Source: Planosporangium flavigriseum
GTDB lineage: Bacteria; Actinomycetota; Actinomycetes; Mycobacteriales; Micromonosporaceae
Length of the DNA: 64,000 nucleotides
Assembly (NCBI RefSeq): GCF_011947225.1
Contig: NZ_JAATVW010000016.1
Location: 62,001-126,000, forward strand
Direction of reading: 5' to 3'
The position numbers were made by a program, and so were the translations under genes. The stretch's first letter is position 1. Each line of letters opens with the position of its first letter. Of the stretch, positions 1 to 10,745 are shown piece by piece. Under the pieces are notes generated by a model, which searched no databases, was not told where the DNA came from, and saw only the letters and a list, made by a program, of their open reading frames with translations.

Positions 1-2
1 CC

Positions 3-578
3 GCCACCACGGTCTTCCACGCCGGTCCGCAGTCGTTCGGGCTGCTCTCCACCGCGCTCGCCCTCGGCGCCCTCGGCGGCGCCCTGGCGGGCAGCGGACG
101 GCGCAGCCGCCCGTCGATCTACATCGTGCTCACCGCCGCCCTGGTGTTCGGCGTGTTGGAGACGCTGGTCGGGTTCGCCCCCACCTACCTGGCGGCGATC
201 ATCCTGCTGGTCCCCACCGGCTTCTTCATGATCTATTTTGCGCAGGCGGTCAACCAGCGGATTCAGCTCGGCGCCGATCCCGAGTTCCGGGGCCGGGTCG
301 TGGCGCTCTACATGCTCGTCTTCCTCGGTACGACGCCGTTCGGCGCCATGCTCATCGGCTGGGCGGCCGAGCAGTTCGGGCCCAGGTCCGGCATGTGGCT
401 GGGCGGGCTCGCGTCGGTACTGGCCGCCATCGTGATGGGCGTCGTCCAGCTACGCCGCGCGGACGCGGAGATCGGCGTGCACATGCGGCCACGCCCGCAC
501 GTCTACGTCCGGGAGCCCGCCGCCGACGGCCGTGTCATCGACTTCCGCATGCCCGCCATCCGGCCAGCGGCGCGCTGA
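3..578 (+). CDS. MFS transporter, 3' part only
   Basis: The reading frame is open from the window edge, so the N-terminal half lies outside. About 191 residues remain. They contain several hydrophobic membrane segments, a loop resembling the cytoplasmic loops of drug-exporting major facilitator proteins (GADPEFRGRVVALYMLVF), and a hydrophilic C-terminal tail of about 45 residues. The layout, with a helix-rich half, an FRGRV loop and a charged cytoplasmic tail, resembles EntS-type MFS exporters. The substrate cannot be told. It is followed by the RNA phosphodiesterase gene about 100 bp downstream, with no clear terminator between them. Confidence 0.75.
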   Translation, partial: ATTVFHAGPQSFGLLSTALALGALGGALAGSGRRSRPSIYIVLTAALVFGVLETLVGFAPTYLAAIILLVPTGFFMIYFAQAVNQRIQLGADPEFRGRVVALYMLVFLGTTPFGAMLIGWAAEQFGPRSGMWLGGLASVLAAIVMGVVQLRRADAEIGVHMRPRPHVYVREPAADGRVIDFRMPAIRPAAR

Positions 579-676
579 CCGCACTGGCAGGTCACGTCCG
601 ACCGGGCATAGCCTCGGGGTGTGGCGCGGTTGTGCACTCTCCGGCAAACCGGCCCGCGACGGCCGCAGGAGCTACC

Positions 677-1270
677 GTGAGGCTGTTCGTCGCCGCGTAC
701 CCACCGGCGGATGTGCGTGGCGACTTCGAGGACGTGGTACGTGACCTCGTCGTCGGCCAGCCCCGCGAGCAAGGGCAGTCGGTGCGGCTCGCTTCGCCCG
801 AGAACTGGCACGTCACGCTCGCGTTCCTCGGCGACGTGCCGGACGAGAAGGTCGACGACGTCCGGCTGGTGGTGGACCGGGCAGTCGAGCGCTGGCGCGC
901 CGGTCGGGAATCCGACTCGGGCGACGCCCCGGCTGTCCGGATCGCCGGCGGCGGCAGGTTCGGTCGCAACCGGTTCACCACGCTCTGGGCGGGGCTGAGC
1001 GGCGACGTCGACGAGCTCGGTGACGTCGCCGACGCGCTGCGCCGGGAGCTGCGCGCGGCGCGGTTGCCGTACGACAACAAGCCCTTCCGTGCGCACGTGA
1101 CGATCGCCCGTCCCGGTGACCGGATCACTCCGGACGAGCTGACCGCCGACCTGGCCGCGCTGGACGCGTACGAGAGCCCGCCGTGGACGGTCGACAACAT
1201 CCGCCTCATGCGTAGCCAGCTCGGCCCGCGGCCGGCGTACGAGTCGATGCACGAGGTCGCGTTAACCTAA
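677..1270 (+). CDS. thpR: RNA 2',3'-cyclic phosphodiesterase (ThpR/LigT family)
   Basis: A 197-residue cytosolic enzyme of the 2H phosphoesterase superfamily, which opens 2',3'-cyclic phosphates on RNA and was historically called 2'-5' RNA ligase. Both signature H-x-T-x motifs are present: H45-V-T-L and H140-V-T-I, with the spacing expected of the two-lobed fold. The length matches the family. The GTG start gives the typical N-terminus MRLFVAAYPP. The longer open frame that begins upstream overlaps the MFS gene and is not needed. The gene is followed by a strong hairpin and then a convergent aldo/keto reductase, so it is probably the last gene of its transcript. Confidence 0.88.
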   Translation: MRLFVAAYPPADVRGDFEDVVRDLVVGQPREQGQSVRLASPENWHVTLAFLGDVPDEKVDDVRLVVDRAVERWRAGRESDSGDAPAVRIAGGGRFGRNRFTTLWAGLSGDVDELGDVADALRRELRAARLPYDNKPFRAHVTIARPGDRITPDELTADLAALDAYESPPWTVDNIRLMRSQLGPRPAYESMHEVALT

Positions 1271-1320
1271 CGATCTTGGACACTTGGACCGGCTATGGGC
1301 GGCCTGAGTGTCCAAGATCG
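1271..1320. repeat. Dispersed intergenic hairpin, copy 1 (bidirectional terminator?)
   Basis: An inverted repeat with a 14-bp perfect outer stem (CGATCTTGGACACT paired with AGTGTCCAAGATCG), an imperfect inner stem and a loop containing CTAT. It fills the gap between two convergent genes. A second copy with the same arms and loop lies at 26634-26680, also between convergent genes. There is no T-run, as is common for actinomycete terminators. The match between the copies extends through arms and loop, so this is a repeated element and not two independent hairpins. Confidence 0.8.
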
Positions 1321-1330
1321 CGGAAAGGTC

Positions 1331-2317
1331 CTACCAGGCCCAGGCCTCGGGGCCCGGGCCGCCCTTGCCCACCGGCGGGAACAGCTCGTCGAGCCGGGCG
1401 AGGGTCTTCTCATCGAGCGTGATCTCCAGCGCGCGCAGGGAGTTGTCCAACTGCTCGACCGTACGGGGGCCGACGATCGGGGCGGTCACGCCCGGCCGGG
1501 ACAGCAGCCACGCCAGCGCCACGTCGGCCGGCTCGTGGCCCAGTTCGGCGGCGAGCTTCTCGTACGCCTCGATGGCCTCGCGGTTGGCCTCGAGGTCCTG
1601 GCTCGACCGGCCCTCGGTCGACCGCGACCCCGTGCCCTCCCGCCGCTTGCGGAGCGCGCCGGACAGCAGCCCGCCGTGCAGCGGCGACCAGGGGACGATG
1701 CCGATGCCGTACTCGATCGCGGCGGGCACGACCTCCAGTTCGACGTAACGGGTGAGCAGGTTGTAGATGCACTGCTCGCTCACCAGGCCGAGGAAGTGCC
1801 GCTTGGCGGCCGACTCCTGCGCCGCGACCAGGTGCCAGCCGGCGAAGTTCGAGGAGCCGACGTAGCGCACCTTGCCCTGCGCCACGAGGATCTCCATCGC
1901 CTGCCAGATCTCCTCCCACGGCGTGCTCCGCGAGACGTGGTGCATCTGGTACAGGTCGATCCAGTCGGTCTGCAGCCGGCGCAGCGACTCGTCGCAGGCG
2001 CGGATGATGTGGCGCGCGGACAGGCCCTGCTCGTTGGGCCAGTCGCCCATCTTGCCGTACACCTTCGTGGCGAGGACGACCTTGTCGCGCCGGCCGCCGC
2101 CCTGCGCCAGCCAGCGCCCGATGATCTGCTCGGTGACGCCCTCGCCGGTCTTCCAGCCGTACACGTTGGCGGTGTCGAAGAAGTTGATCCCGCGTTCGAG
2201 CGCGCGATCCATGATCGCGTAGCTGTCTTCCTCGGAGGTCTTCGGCCCGAAGTTCATGGTGCCCAGACAGAGGCGACTCACCAGAAGTCCGGTGCGCCCC
2301 AGATTCGTGTACTCCAT
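1331..2317 (-). CDS. Aldo/keto reductase
   Basis: A 328-residue NADPH-dependent oxidoreductase with a TIM-barrel fold. The AKR catalytic tetrad is visible: D48 and Y53 in FFDTANVYG, K85 in VLATKVYG and H126 in LYQMHHV. The C-terminal cofactor region (PIVGPRTVEQLDNSLRAL) is also typical of the YajO/Tas-like branch that includes many voltage-gated potassium channel beta-like and general-stress reductases. The ATG start is preferred over the GTG one codon earlier. The physiological substrate is unknown. It is transcribed toward the hairpin that ends thpR and is preceded by sepH on the same strand, 29 bp away, so the two could share a transcript. Confidence 0.85.
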   Translation of the reverse strand: MEYTNLGRTGLLVSRLCLGTMNFGPKTSEEDSYAIMDRALERGINFFDTANVYGWKTGEGVTEQIIGRWLAQGGGRRDKVVLATKVYGKMGDWPNEQGLSARHIIRACDESLRRLQTDWIDLYQMHHVSRSTPWEEIWQAMEILVAQGKVRYVGSSNFAGWHLVAAQESAAKRHFLGLVSEQCIYNLLTRYVELEVVPAAIEYGIGIVPWSPLHGGLLSGALRKRREGTGSRSTEGRSSQDLEANREAIEAYEKLAAELGHEPADVALAWLLSRPGVTAPIVGPRTVEQLDNSLRALEITLDEKTLARLDELFPPVGKGGPGPEAWAW

Positions 2318-2346
2318 CACCCCACCCTAAGCGGGCGGATGGTGGG

Positions 2347-3417
2347 TCAGGAGGTCTCGCGGGCGGGGGCGCCGCCGAAGAGCACGTCGTCCCAGCTGGG
2401 GAGCCGCTTGCGCGGCTTGTCGCCGCCCGCCTCGGTGCCACCGACGGCCGGGGCGGTGGTGCGCTTCGGCCGGAGCACGGCCAGCGAGGGCACCTCCGGA
2501 ATGGCCTGCGCCGTGTCGGGCTCCTCGTCAAAGGCCGAGCCCGGCGAGCCGATCAGCGCTGCGGCGCCGCTGCGGGCGGGGCCGCGACCGGCGTTGGCGG
2601 CGGGTGCGGTGGCCGGGTTGAGCCGGGTGCCACCGCTCTGACCTTCCAGCGGCCGGTCGAGCGAGGCGAGCAGCGCGTCCCGACCGGTGCGGATGGGGTC
2701 CCCGCCGAGGCCTCGGCCGGGGCGTGACTCGCGACGGGCGGTGTCGGCGGCGGGGCGCATCGGCTCGTGCCCGCCCCGGGTCAGCTCGCCCGGGACGTGC
2801 TGCGGCGCCGGCGGGTCCTGACCCAGGATCTGGGTGGGGCGCTCAGCGCACAGGTACTGTGCCATGTCGTCGTGCGGGGTGACGAGCTGGCGCAGTTTGT
2901 CCAGCTCCCACATCGCCTGGGCGGTCGCCTTGCCGCTGGGCCAGGTCGCGAGGATGCGCCAGGTGCCGTCGTCGCGACGGTACGCGTCCCAGGAGATTTT
3001 CTCGCTGTCGATGCCGTGCTGCGCCAGCCGGGCGTCGACCACGTCGGCGAGCGAGGCGCCCTTGTCGGAGCTCCTCAGCTTCGTGCGGCGCGCATGCTGG
3101 GCGAGCATCGCCCGCTCCTGCAGCACCGGGCCGGCGTAGCGCAGCACCCGGTCGACCGGCACCCCGGCCACCCGCGCCACGTCCTCGGCGGACTCGCCGG
3201 CGCGGATGCGGGCCTGAATGTCGCGTGGGGACAGTGGCGAAGTGACGGCGGCGTCGTTGACCACCCTCGTCGGCGCCTGCGCTCCCATCGGACGTTCCAC
3301 GCGGAGCGCCCCGGCGAGGCGGTCATCGACGGGCAGCGCCAGCAGGCGCCCGACCTCGTCGGTGAGTACGAGCGCGTTACCGTCCTCGGAGAGGGCGACG
3401 AACCGAACCGGTCGCAT
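2347..3417 (-). CDS. sepH: Septation protein SepH (DUF3071 domain)
   Basis: A 356-residue protein matching the actinomycete cell-division regulator SepH, known in Streptomyces and Mycobacterium to bind FtsZ and promote its assembly. The N-terminal DUF3071 region starts MRPVRFVALSEDG and carries a helix-turn-helix around residues 65-110 (SPRDIQARIRAGESAEDVAR, then the VAGVPVDRVLRYAGP segment). The C-terminal half is a disordered Pro/Arg/Ala-rich linker ending in a short conserved segment (KRLPSWDDVLFGG), as in other SepH proteins. The start is chosen because a GGAGG lies 6 nt upstream of the ATG, while an alternative start ten codons earlier lacks one. It acts in the cytoplasm at the division site. 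Confidence 0.85.
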   Translation of the reverse strand: MRPVRFVALSEDGNALVLTDEVGRLLALPVDDRLAGALRVERPMGAQAPTRVVNDAAVTSPLSPRDIQARIRAGESAEDVARVAGVPVDRVLRYAGPVLQERAMLAQHARRTKLRSSDKGASLADVVDARLAQHGIDSEKISWDAYRRDDGTWRILATWPSGKATAQAMWELDKLRQLVTPHDDMAQYLCAERPTQILGQDPPAPQHVPGELTRGGHEPMRPAADTARRESRPGRGLGGDPIRTGRDALLASLDRPLEGQSGGTRLNPATAPAANAGRGPARSGAAALIGSPGSAFDEEPDTAQAIPEVPSLAVLRPKRTTAPAVGGTEAGGDKPRKRLPSWDDVLFGGAPARETS

Positions 3418-3532
3418 CCCATCCCTCCGTCCACCCGTGAGCAGCAATCAGCAGTGCTCGTTTGAGGAAACAGTACGCGCCACACTAACCGCTAGATGTT
3501 AGCCGCGCCGAGTAACTCGAAAAGATGCAAGG

Positions 3533-4504
3533 TCAGCGCAGTGCGGCCGCCACAACCCGGTTGTTCCAGGGCAATGGCAGGACCTTGTCGAAACTGTTCC
3601 GATATAGCACGACAGTTCTACCATCGTCGATACGTACTATCAGAGAGCTGTATCCCGGAGCCGCGCCGCGATGGCCGAAACCCGTTCTGCCGTCGTCGAG
3701 CTGGAACCGGTACAGACCGTAGCCGTACCCGTGGTGCTCGTCGATCGCGACCGCGTCGCGCATCGCCGCCAACTGGGCGGCGGGCAGCAGGTCGCCGCCG
3801 AGCAGAGCATCGTAGAACCGGGCCAGGTCCGCCGGCGTCGAGACCATGGCGCCAGAAGCCCAGGACTGCGACGGGGTGACCTCGGCGCAGGGGACGTAGG
3901 GGCCGCCCCACCGGACGTACCCGGTGGCGTGCCGGCCGCGCAGGGTGGGGTCGACAGTGGGGAAGTAAGTGTCGCCGAGCCGGAGCGGTGCGATGACCCG
4001 CTGCCAGACCTGCGCGTCGAGGCGCTGTCCGGTGACCCACTCCACGACCAGTCCGAGCAGCAGGTAGTCGGTACTGGAGTGGCGGCGGACGAGGCCCGGC
4101 GCGGTCTGGCCGTCGAGCGTGAGCGCGAGGCGGACCAGATCCTCGGGAGCGTGGTAGCGGTCGTAGACGCTCCAGTCGGGCGGGTCGCCGACCATTTCCC
4201 TGGCGTAGCAGGGCAGTCCCGACCGCATCCCCAGTAGGTGCCCCAGGGTCAGGTTCGGGTGCAGCGGATACTCCGGGAGCCAGCCGCCGACCGGATCCTC
4301 GACCGCGATGCGCCCCTCACCGACCAGTTGCAGCACCACCGTCGCGACGAACGTCTTGGTGATGCTGCCGATGCGGAACCGGTCGTCTACGCCGATCGGC
4401 CTGGGGTCGGTGAAGTCGCGCACTCCGGCCGCAGCCGTGCACACCTCGGCGCCGTCCTGCGTGACGCGCGCGAAGAGACCGGGTCCGTACCCGGCCTCCG
4501 CCAT
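3533..4504 (-). CDS. Serine hydrolase of the beta-lactamase class C / DD-peptidase family
   Basis: About 323 residues with the penicillin-binding serine hydrolase layout. The nucleophile motif S47-I-T-K50 is clear, and a late HRG triad (FGHRGAAPGY) replaces KTG, as is frequent in this family. The middle motif, usually Y-S-N, reads H-S-S (RRHSSTDYLLLG), so the canonical tyrosine is missing. There is no signal peptide, which suggests a cytosolic esterase or peptidase and not a cell-wall enzyme. It lies directly after serC on the same strand. The chosen ATG leaves a 26-bp gap; a CTG at 4534 would overlap the serC stop (CTGA) and add ten residues. The substrate is unknown. Confidence 0.75.
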   Translation of the reverse strand: MAEAGYGPGLFARVTQDGAEVCTAAAGVRDFTDPRPIGVDDRFRIGSITKTFVATVVLQLVGEGRIAVEDPVGGWLPEYPLHPNLTLGHLLGMRSGLPCYAREMVGDPPDWSVYDRYHAPEDLVRLALTLDGQTAPGLVRRHSSTDYLLLGLVVEWVTGQRLDAQVWQRVIAPLRLGDTYFPTVDPTLRGRHATGYVRWGGPYVPCAEVTPSQSWASGAMVSTPADLARFYDALLGGDLLPAAQLAAMRDAVAIDEHHGYGYGLYRFQLDDGRTGFGHRGAAPGYSSLIVRIDDGRTVVLYRNSFDKVLPLPWNNRVVAAALR

Positions 4505-4530
4505 CCGCTCCAGCGCGCGTTGGACCCCGT

Positions 4531-6355
<1,825 letters not shown>

Positions 6356-6375
6356 GATTGGAGCGTACGGGGGCG

Positions 6376-7482
6376 TCAGACGCCGTGCGGAATCTCGTTC
6401 CAGCCCTCGACGTCCTGCGGCTTGCGGGGGCCGGGGCCGACGTAGTTCGCCGACGGGCGCACCAGGCGGCTGAGCTTCTTCTGTTCCAGCACGTGGGCGC
6501 TCCAGCCCGCGACCCGGGCGCACGTGAACATAGAGGTGAACATGTGTGCGGGTACCTCGGCGAAGTCGAGCACCACGGCCGACCAGAACTCCACGTTGGT
6601 CGCGAGGACCCGATCCGGGCGGCGGTTGTGCAGCTCCTCCAGCGCCGCCTTCTCCAGGGCCTCGGCCACCTCGAAGCGCGGCGCGCCGAGCTCGCGGGCG
6701 GTGCGCCGCAGAACGCGGGCTCGGGGGTCCTCGGCCCGGTAGACCCGGTGGCCGAAGCCCATCAGCCGCTCGCCGCGGTCGAGCACGCCCTTGACGTACC
6801 CGACGGCGTCGCCGGTGCGCTCGACCTCCTCGAGCATGCTCAGCACGCGCGACGGCGCGCCGCCGTGCAGTGGGCCGGACAGCGCGCCGATGCCTGACGA
6901 GATGCAGGCCGCGGCGTCGGCGCCGGTGGAGGCGACCACGCGGGTGGTGAACGTGGAGGCGTTCATGCCGTGCTCGGCCGCGGAGATGAAGTACGCGTCG
7001 ACCGCCTTGATGTGGCGGGGGTCGGGCTCACCGCGCCAGCGCTTCATGAAGCGCTCGACGATGGTCTGGGCCTTGTCGATCTCTTTCTGCGGCACGGCCG
7101 GCAGGCCGAGACCGCGCGCGGCCTGCGCCACGAACGACAGTGCCGTGACGCTGACCCGGGCGAGGTCCTCGCGGGCCCGCTCGTCGCTGATGTCGAGCAG
7201 CTGGCCGAGGCCCCAGTAGGGAGCGAGCATCGCGACCGCGGACTGCACGTCCACCCGGATGTCGCCGGAGTGCACCGGCAGCGGGAACGGCTCGGCGGGC
7301 GGCAGGCCGGGGCCGAACTTGCCGTCGACCAGCAGCGCCCAGACATTTCCGAAGGAGACCTGGCCGATGAGGTCCTCGATGTCGACCCCGCGGTAGCGCA
7401 GCGAACCGCCGGCCTTGTCAGGCTCGGCGATCTTGGACTCGAAGGCGATCACGCCCTCTAGGCCAGGCTTGAAATCGGACAT
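6376..7482 (-). CDS. gltA: Citrate synthase (type 2 / second actinobacterial paralogue)
   Basis: A 368-residue enzyme condensing acetyl-CoA and oxaloacetate. The catalytic residues are recognisable: His in SAAEHGMNAS, His in GPLHGGAPS, His in MGFGHRVYRAEDPR, and Asp in FWSAVVLDFAEVP. The short length and N-terminus resemble the second citrate synthase (CitA or citrate synthase 2) of actinobacteria, so 2-methylcitrate synthase activity cannot be excluded. A good ribosome binding site (AGGAGAGAGAC-ATG) supports the start. It is the promoter-proximal gene of a leftward run and diverges from pdxH over 156 bp. Confidence 0.9.
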   Translation of the reverse strand: MSDFKPGLEGVIAFESKIAEPDKAGGSLRYRGVDIEDLIGQVSFGNVWALLVDGKFGPGLPPAEPFPLPVHSGDIRVDVQSAVAMLAPYWGLGQLLDISDERAREDLARVSVTALSFVAQAARGLGLPAVPQKEIDKAQTIVERFMKRWRGEPDPRHIKAVDAYFISAAEHGMNASTFTTRVVASTGADAAACISSGIGALSGPLHGGAPSRVLSMLEEVERTGDAVGYVKGVLDRGERLMGFGHRVYRAEDPRARVLRRTARELGAPRFEVAEALEKAALEELHNRRPDRVLATNVEFWSAVVLDFAEVPAHMFTSMFTCARVAGWSAHVLEQKKLSRLVRPSANYVGPGPRKPQDVEGWNEIPHGV

Positions 7483-7638
7483 GTCTCTCTCCTACGTCTG
7501 CACTGACGTTACTGGGCGGTAGCCCTCAGGTTTATTTTCGTGCCCCGCCAACGGTCAGGCGAGGAAAACTGTCCACACGGTTGTGTTTCGCGTGACACAT
7601 CTTCACGTATTTCAGGTCGATAGCGGAAGGTTGGTGGC

Positions 7639-8307
7639 GTGACTCCAAGCACACCTGCCAATGAAGCCGACCTGGCGCGAATGCGGCGGGAGTACCTCGC
7701 CAGCGGGGGGTTGGACGAGGCGGATCTCGCACCTGACTGGTTGACTCAGTTCGGGCGGTGGCTGGCGGACGCGGTCACCGCCGGGCTGCCCGAGCCCAAC
7801 GCCATGGTCCTCGCCACCGCTGACGAAAAAGGTCGGCCGAGCGCGCGGACGGTCCTGCTCAAGGCGTACGACGCCCGGGGCTTCACGCTGTACACCAACT
7901 ATGACTCGCGAAAGGGTCGGGAGGCGCTCTCGAATCCGTACGCGAGCCTGGTCTTCCCCTGGTTCGCCATCCACCGGCAGGTCGTCGTGTGCGGCTCGGT
8001 CGAGCGGGTCGACCGGGCCGACACCGAGGCGTACTTCGCGCTGCGCCCCCGGGGTGCCCGGCTCGGCGCCTGGGCCAGCCCCCAGTCGCAGGTGATCGAG
8101 TCCCGCCAGGTACTCGACGACGCCTGGGCCGAGATGGACCAGCGCTGGCCCGACGATGCGGACATCCCACCACCCGACCGCTGGGGCGGCTTGCGGGTGG
8201 TGCCCGAAACCGTGGAGTTCTGGCAGGGGCGGCAGGGCCGGTTGCACGACCGGCTGCGCTACCGGTGTACGGACGGCACCTGGGTGGTCGAGCGACTCGC
8301 CCCGTAA
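7639..8307 (+). CDS. pdxH: Pyridoxamine/pyridoxine 5'-phosphate oxidase
   Basis: A 222-residue FMN enzyme that makes pyridoxal 5'-phosphate. The motifs match the family: NAMVLATADEKGRPSARTVLLKAYD (FMN site), NYDSRKGREALSNP, VCGSVERV, and the C-terminal FWQGRQGRLHDRLRY. The residues R-x-H near the C-terminus, which bind the substrate phosphate, are present. GTG start with GGAAGG 8 nt upstream. PLP made here would serve the nearby serC and kynU products, although no direct coupling is visible. Downstream, a short G-rich hairpin (CCCCA-TTTG-TGGGG) lies just after the stop. Confidence 0.93.
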   Translation: MTPSTPANEADLARMRREYLASGGLDEADLAPDWLTQFGRWLADAVTAGLPEPNAMVLATADEKGRPSARTVLLKAYDARGFTLYTNYDSRKGREALSNPYASLVFPWFAIHRQVVVCGSVERVDRADTEAYFALRPRGARLGAWASPQSQVIESRQVLDDAWAEMDQRWPDDADIPPPDRWGGLRVVPETVEFWQGRQGRLHDRLRYRCTDGTWVVERLAP

Positions 8308-8409
8308 TCTTCCCCCATTTGTGGGGAGGGGCCCCTGTTCCGGCCTATACCCCTACCGGGGCGCCCTCCTCAACGATGGGGGAACGCAGCAGCGAGGAAA
8401 GGCAGACAA

Positions 8410-9759
8410 CTGAGCGAGGAACGATTCGCGCCTACCGCGGCGGTGGACGGGGCGGGCGGTGGCGAGCCGCTGCCCGAAGCTGTGGCCGGCGAGGCGGGCG
8501 TACAAAGAGGCGTTGAGAAATCCGGCGAGCGGGGCGGCTGGCTGAGCCGGCACGCGATCGACGTCCGGCCGCTGCGGCACCCCGCGTACCGGCGGCTGTT
8601 CATCGGTTCGGCCGTCTCGTTCTTCGGCTACCAGTTCACCGCGGTGGCCGTACCCGTGCAGATGTTCGCCCTGACGCACTCGTCGGCCTGGGTGGGGTAC
8701 CTCGGCATCGCGGGCCTCGTACCGTTGTTAATCTTCGCGCTCTGGGGTGGAGCGGTCGCGGACGCCTTCGACCGCCGGCTCGTGCTGCTGGCCAGCTCGC
8801 TGCTGATGTGGGTGAGCACGCTGGGCCTGCTGGCGCAGGGCGTACTCGGGGCGCGCAGCCCGGCGCTGCTGCTGGTGCTGGTCGCGGTGCAGTCGGTGGC
8901 GTTCGCGGTGAGCGCGCCGACCCGCTCGGCGATCGTGCCGAGGCTCCTGCCGGACGACGAGGTCGCCGCGGGCAACACGCTGAACTACACGATGTCGAAC
9001 GTCGCCACCGTGGCCGGGCCGCTCGGCGCCGGACTGGTGCTCGCCCACTTCCCGATCGCGGCCGCGTACGGCATCGACGCGGCGCTGTTCGCGGTGGTTC
9101 TCTGGGCCGCCCTGCGCCTGCCCCGGCTGAGCCCGGAGACGACCAAGCGAACCACGGGCGGGCTCCGCGACGTCATGTTCGGGCTGCGCTACCTGGCCAC
9201 GACGCCGGTGCTGCTGCTGTCGTTCGCCATCGACATCGCCGCGATGGTCCTCGCGCTGCCGCGTGCCCTGTTCCCGCAGGTCGCCTCCGATCGGTTCGGA
9301 GGTATCGGCGCGGTCGGCTGGCTGTTCTCGGCGATCGCCATCGGCTCCGTGGTCGCGGGGCTCACCTCAGGCTGGATCGGGCGGGTGCGCCGGCAGGGCG
9401 TCGCCCTCATCGCGGCCGTGGTCGTGTGGGGGTTGGCGGTGGCGGCCGCGGGCCTTGCGCACTCGCTGTGGCTGGCCGTGCTCCTGCTCGCGCTGGGCGG
9501 TGCGGCCGACCTGGTCAGCGCGGTGTACCGGCAGACCATGCTGCAGACGTACGCCCCGGATGAACTGCGCGGCCGGATGCAGGGCGTCTTCACCGCCGTG
9601 GTCGCCGGTGGCCCGCGCCTGGGCGACCTGCGCGCCGGGCTGATGGCGCCCGCGTTCGGGCTCACGTTCTCCTGGGTGGGGGGCGGGATCGCCGCCGCTG
9701 TGGTCGCGATCGCCCTGGGGGTCGCATTTCCCGCCCTGCGCCGCTACACCGTTCGGTAA
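8410..9759 (+). CDS. MFS transporter (EntS-like exporter)
   Basis: About 449 residues with twelve predicted membrane helices and typical MFS loops (AVADAFDRRLVLLAS, ELRGRMQGVFTAVVAGGPRLGDL). The family exports siderophores, drugs or other small molecules, and the substrate is not identifiable. The strongest ribosome binding site, GAGGAAAGG at 8394-8402, sits 7 nt before a CTG codon at 8410, giving L/MSEERFAPTAAV. The first conventional start, GTG at 8443, has no such site, so I prefer the CTG start but am not certain. It is the same broad family as the truncated transporter at the left edge. Confidence 0.8.
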   Translation: MSEERFAPTAAVDGAGGGEPLPEAVAGEAGVQRGVEKSGERGGWLSRHAIDVRPLRHPAYRRLFIGSAVSFFGYQFTAVAVPVQMFALTHSSAWVGYLGIAGLVPLLIFALWGGAVADAFDRRLVLLASSLLMWVSTLGLLAQGVLGARSPALLLVLVAVQSVAFAVSAPTRSAIVPRLLPDDEVAAGNTLNYTMSNVATVAGPLGAGLVLAHFPIAAAYGIDAALFAVVLWAALRLPRLSPETTKRTTGGLRDVMFGLRYLATTPVLLLSFAIDIAAMVLALPRALFPQVASDRFGGIGAVGWLFSAIAIGSVVAGLTSGWIGRVRRQGVALIAAVVVWGLAVAAAGLAHSLWLAVLLLALGGAADLVSAVYRQTMLQTYAPDELRGRMQGVFTAVVAGGPRLGDLRAGLMAPAFGLTFSWVGGGIAAAVVAIALGVAFPALRRYTVR

Positions 9760-9779
9760 CCGGGCGATATCGTCTCGTC

Positions 9780-10697
9780 ATGGACACGCTGACGCACGCT
9801 CCTTCCGGTACACAGTGGACGATCGAGGCGGCCGGCCAGCGGGCGGTCGTCGTCGAAGTTGGCGGGGGGCTGCGAAAGTACGAGGTCAACGGCGTTGACG
9901 TGCTGTTCGGCTACGAGGTGGACGAGGTCTGCCCGGCGAGCGCGGGGAAGGTGCTCGCGCCGTGGCCCAACCGGATCCGGGACGGGCGGTACTCCTTCGC
10001 CGGCGACGTACACCAGCTCGCGCTGACCGAGCCGAGCCGGCACAACGCCATCCACGGACTGGTCAACTGGGTGCGCTGGAGCCGGGTGAGCGGCGATGAC
10101 TCCTCGATTACCGTGGAGTACGAGGTGGTGCCGCAGCCGGGGTACCGGTGGCCGCTGGCGCTGCGGACGACCTGGTCGCTCAATGCGGACGGGCTGACCG
10201 CCGAGCACAGCGCCACGAACACCGGCACCGAGCCCTGCCCCTTCGGGCTGGCCACCCACCCGTACGTCCAGGTGCCCGGCCTGAAGGCCGACGAGCTGCT
10301 GCTGGGGGTGCCCGGGCGGCTCCGCCTCCTGGTGGACAGCCGGATGTTGCCGATCGGGGCGGCGAAGGTCGCCGGCGAGTACGACTTCACCGAGCCGCGC
10401 GCGATCGGCGGACTCGCGCTGGACACCGCGTACGGCGATCTGATCCGGGACGCCGACGGCCGCTCGACCGTGACCCTGACGGCGCCCGATGGCAGGGGCG
10501 TACGGGTCTGGGCCGACTCCGCCTTCAACTGGTGGCAGGTGTTCACCGGCGACACGCTCGCCGCGGCCCGGTACCGGCGGGCCGTCGCGGTCGAGCCGAT
10601 GACCTGCCCGCCCGACGCGTTCCGCTCCGGGAGGGACCTCATCGTGATCCAGCCGGGTGAGACCTGGCGGGGTAGCTGGGGTATGCGCGCGGTTTAG
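9780..10697 (+). CDS. Aldose 1-epimerase family protein (GalM-like)
   Basis: A 305-residue beta-sandwich sugar mutarotase. Family hallmarks are RHNAIHGLVNW (first catalytic His), GLATHPYVQVPG (second His) and VEPMTCPPDAFRSG (catalytic Glu with the characteristic PPDAF). It interconverts alpha and beta anomers of hexoses in the cytoplasm. ATG start; no strong ribosome binding site is visible. It follows the MFS gene by 20 bp on the same strand and precedes a nitroreductase, but there is no evident pathway link. Confidence 0.87.
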   Translation: MDTLTHAPSGTQWTIEAAGQRAVVVEVGGGLRKYEVNGVDVLFGYEVDEVCPASAGKVLAPWPNRIRDGRYSFAGDVHQLALTEPSRHNAIHGLVNWVRWSRVSGDDSSITVEYEVVPQPGYRWPLALRTTWSLNADGLTAEHSATNTGTEPCPFGLATHPYVQVPGLKADELLLGVPGRLRLLVDSRMLPIGAAKVAGEYDFTEPRAIGGLALDTAYGDLIRDADGRSTVTLTAPDGRGVRVWADSAFNWWQVFTGDTLAAARYRRAVAVEPMTCPPDAFRSGRDLIVIQPGETWRGSWGMRAV

Positions 10698-10745
10698 TAG
10701 TAATAAGGCTGGTTCGGCGACCAGAGGCGTGAGGGGAGCGTGATC

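Noticed and set aside
1295-2641. A 448-codon plus-strand frame over the aldo/keto reductase and sepH region
   Set aside because: The opposing genes have clear domains and motifs, while this frame has no recognisable domain and runs through the intergenic hairpin.
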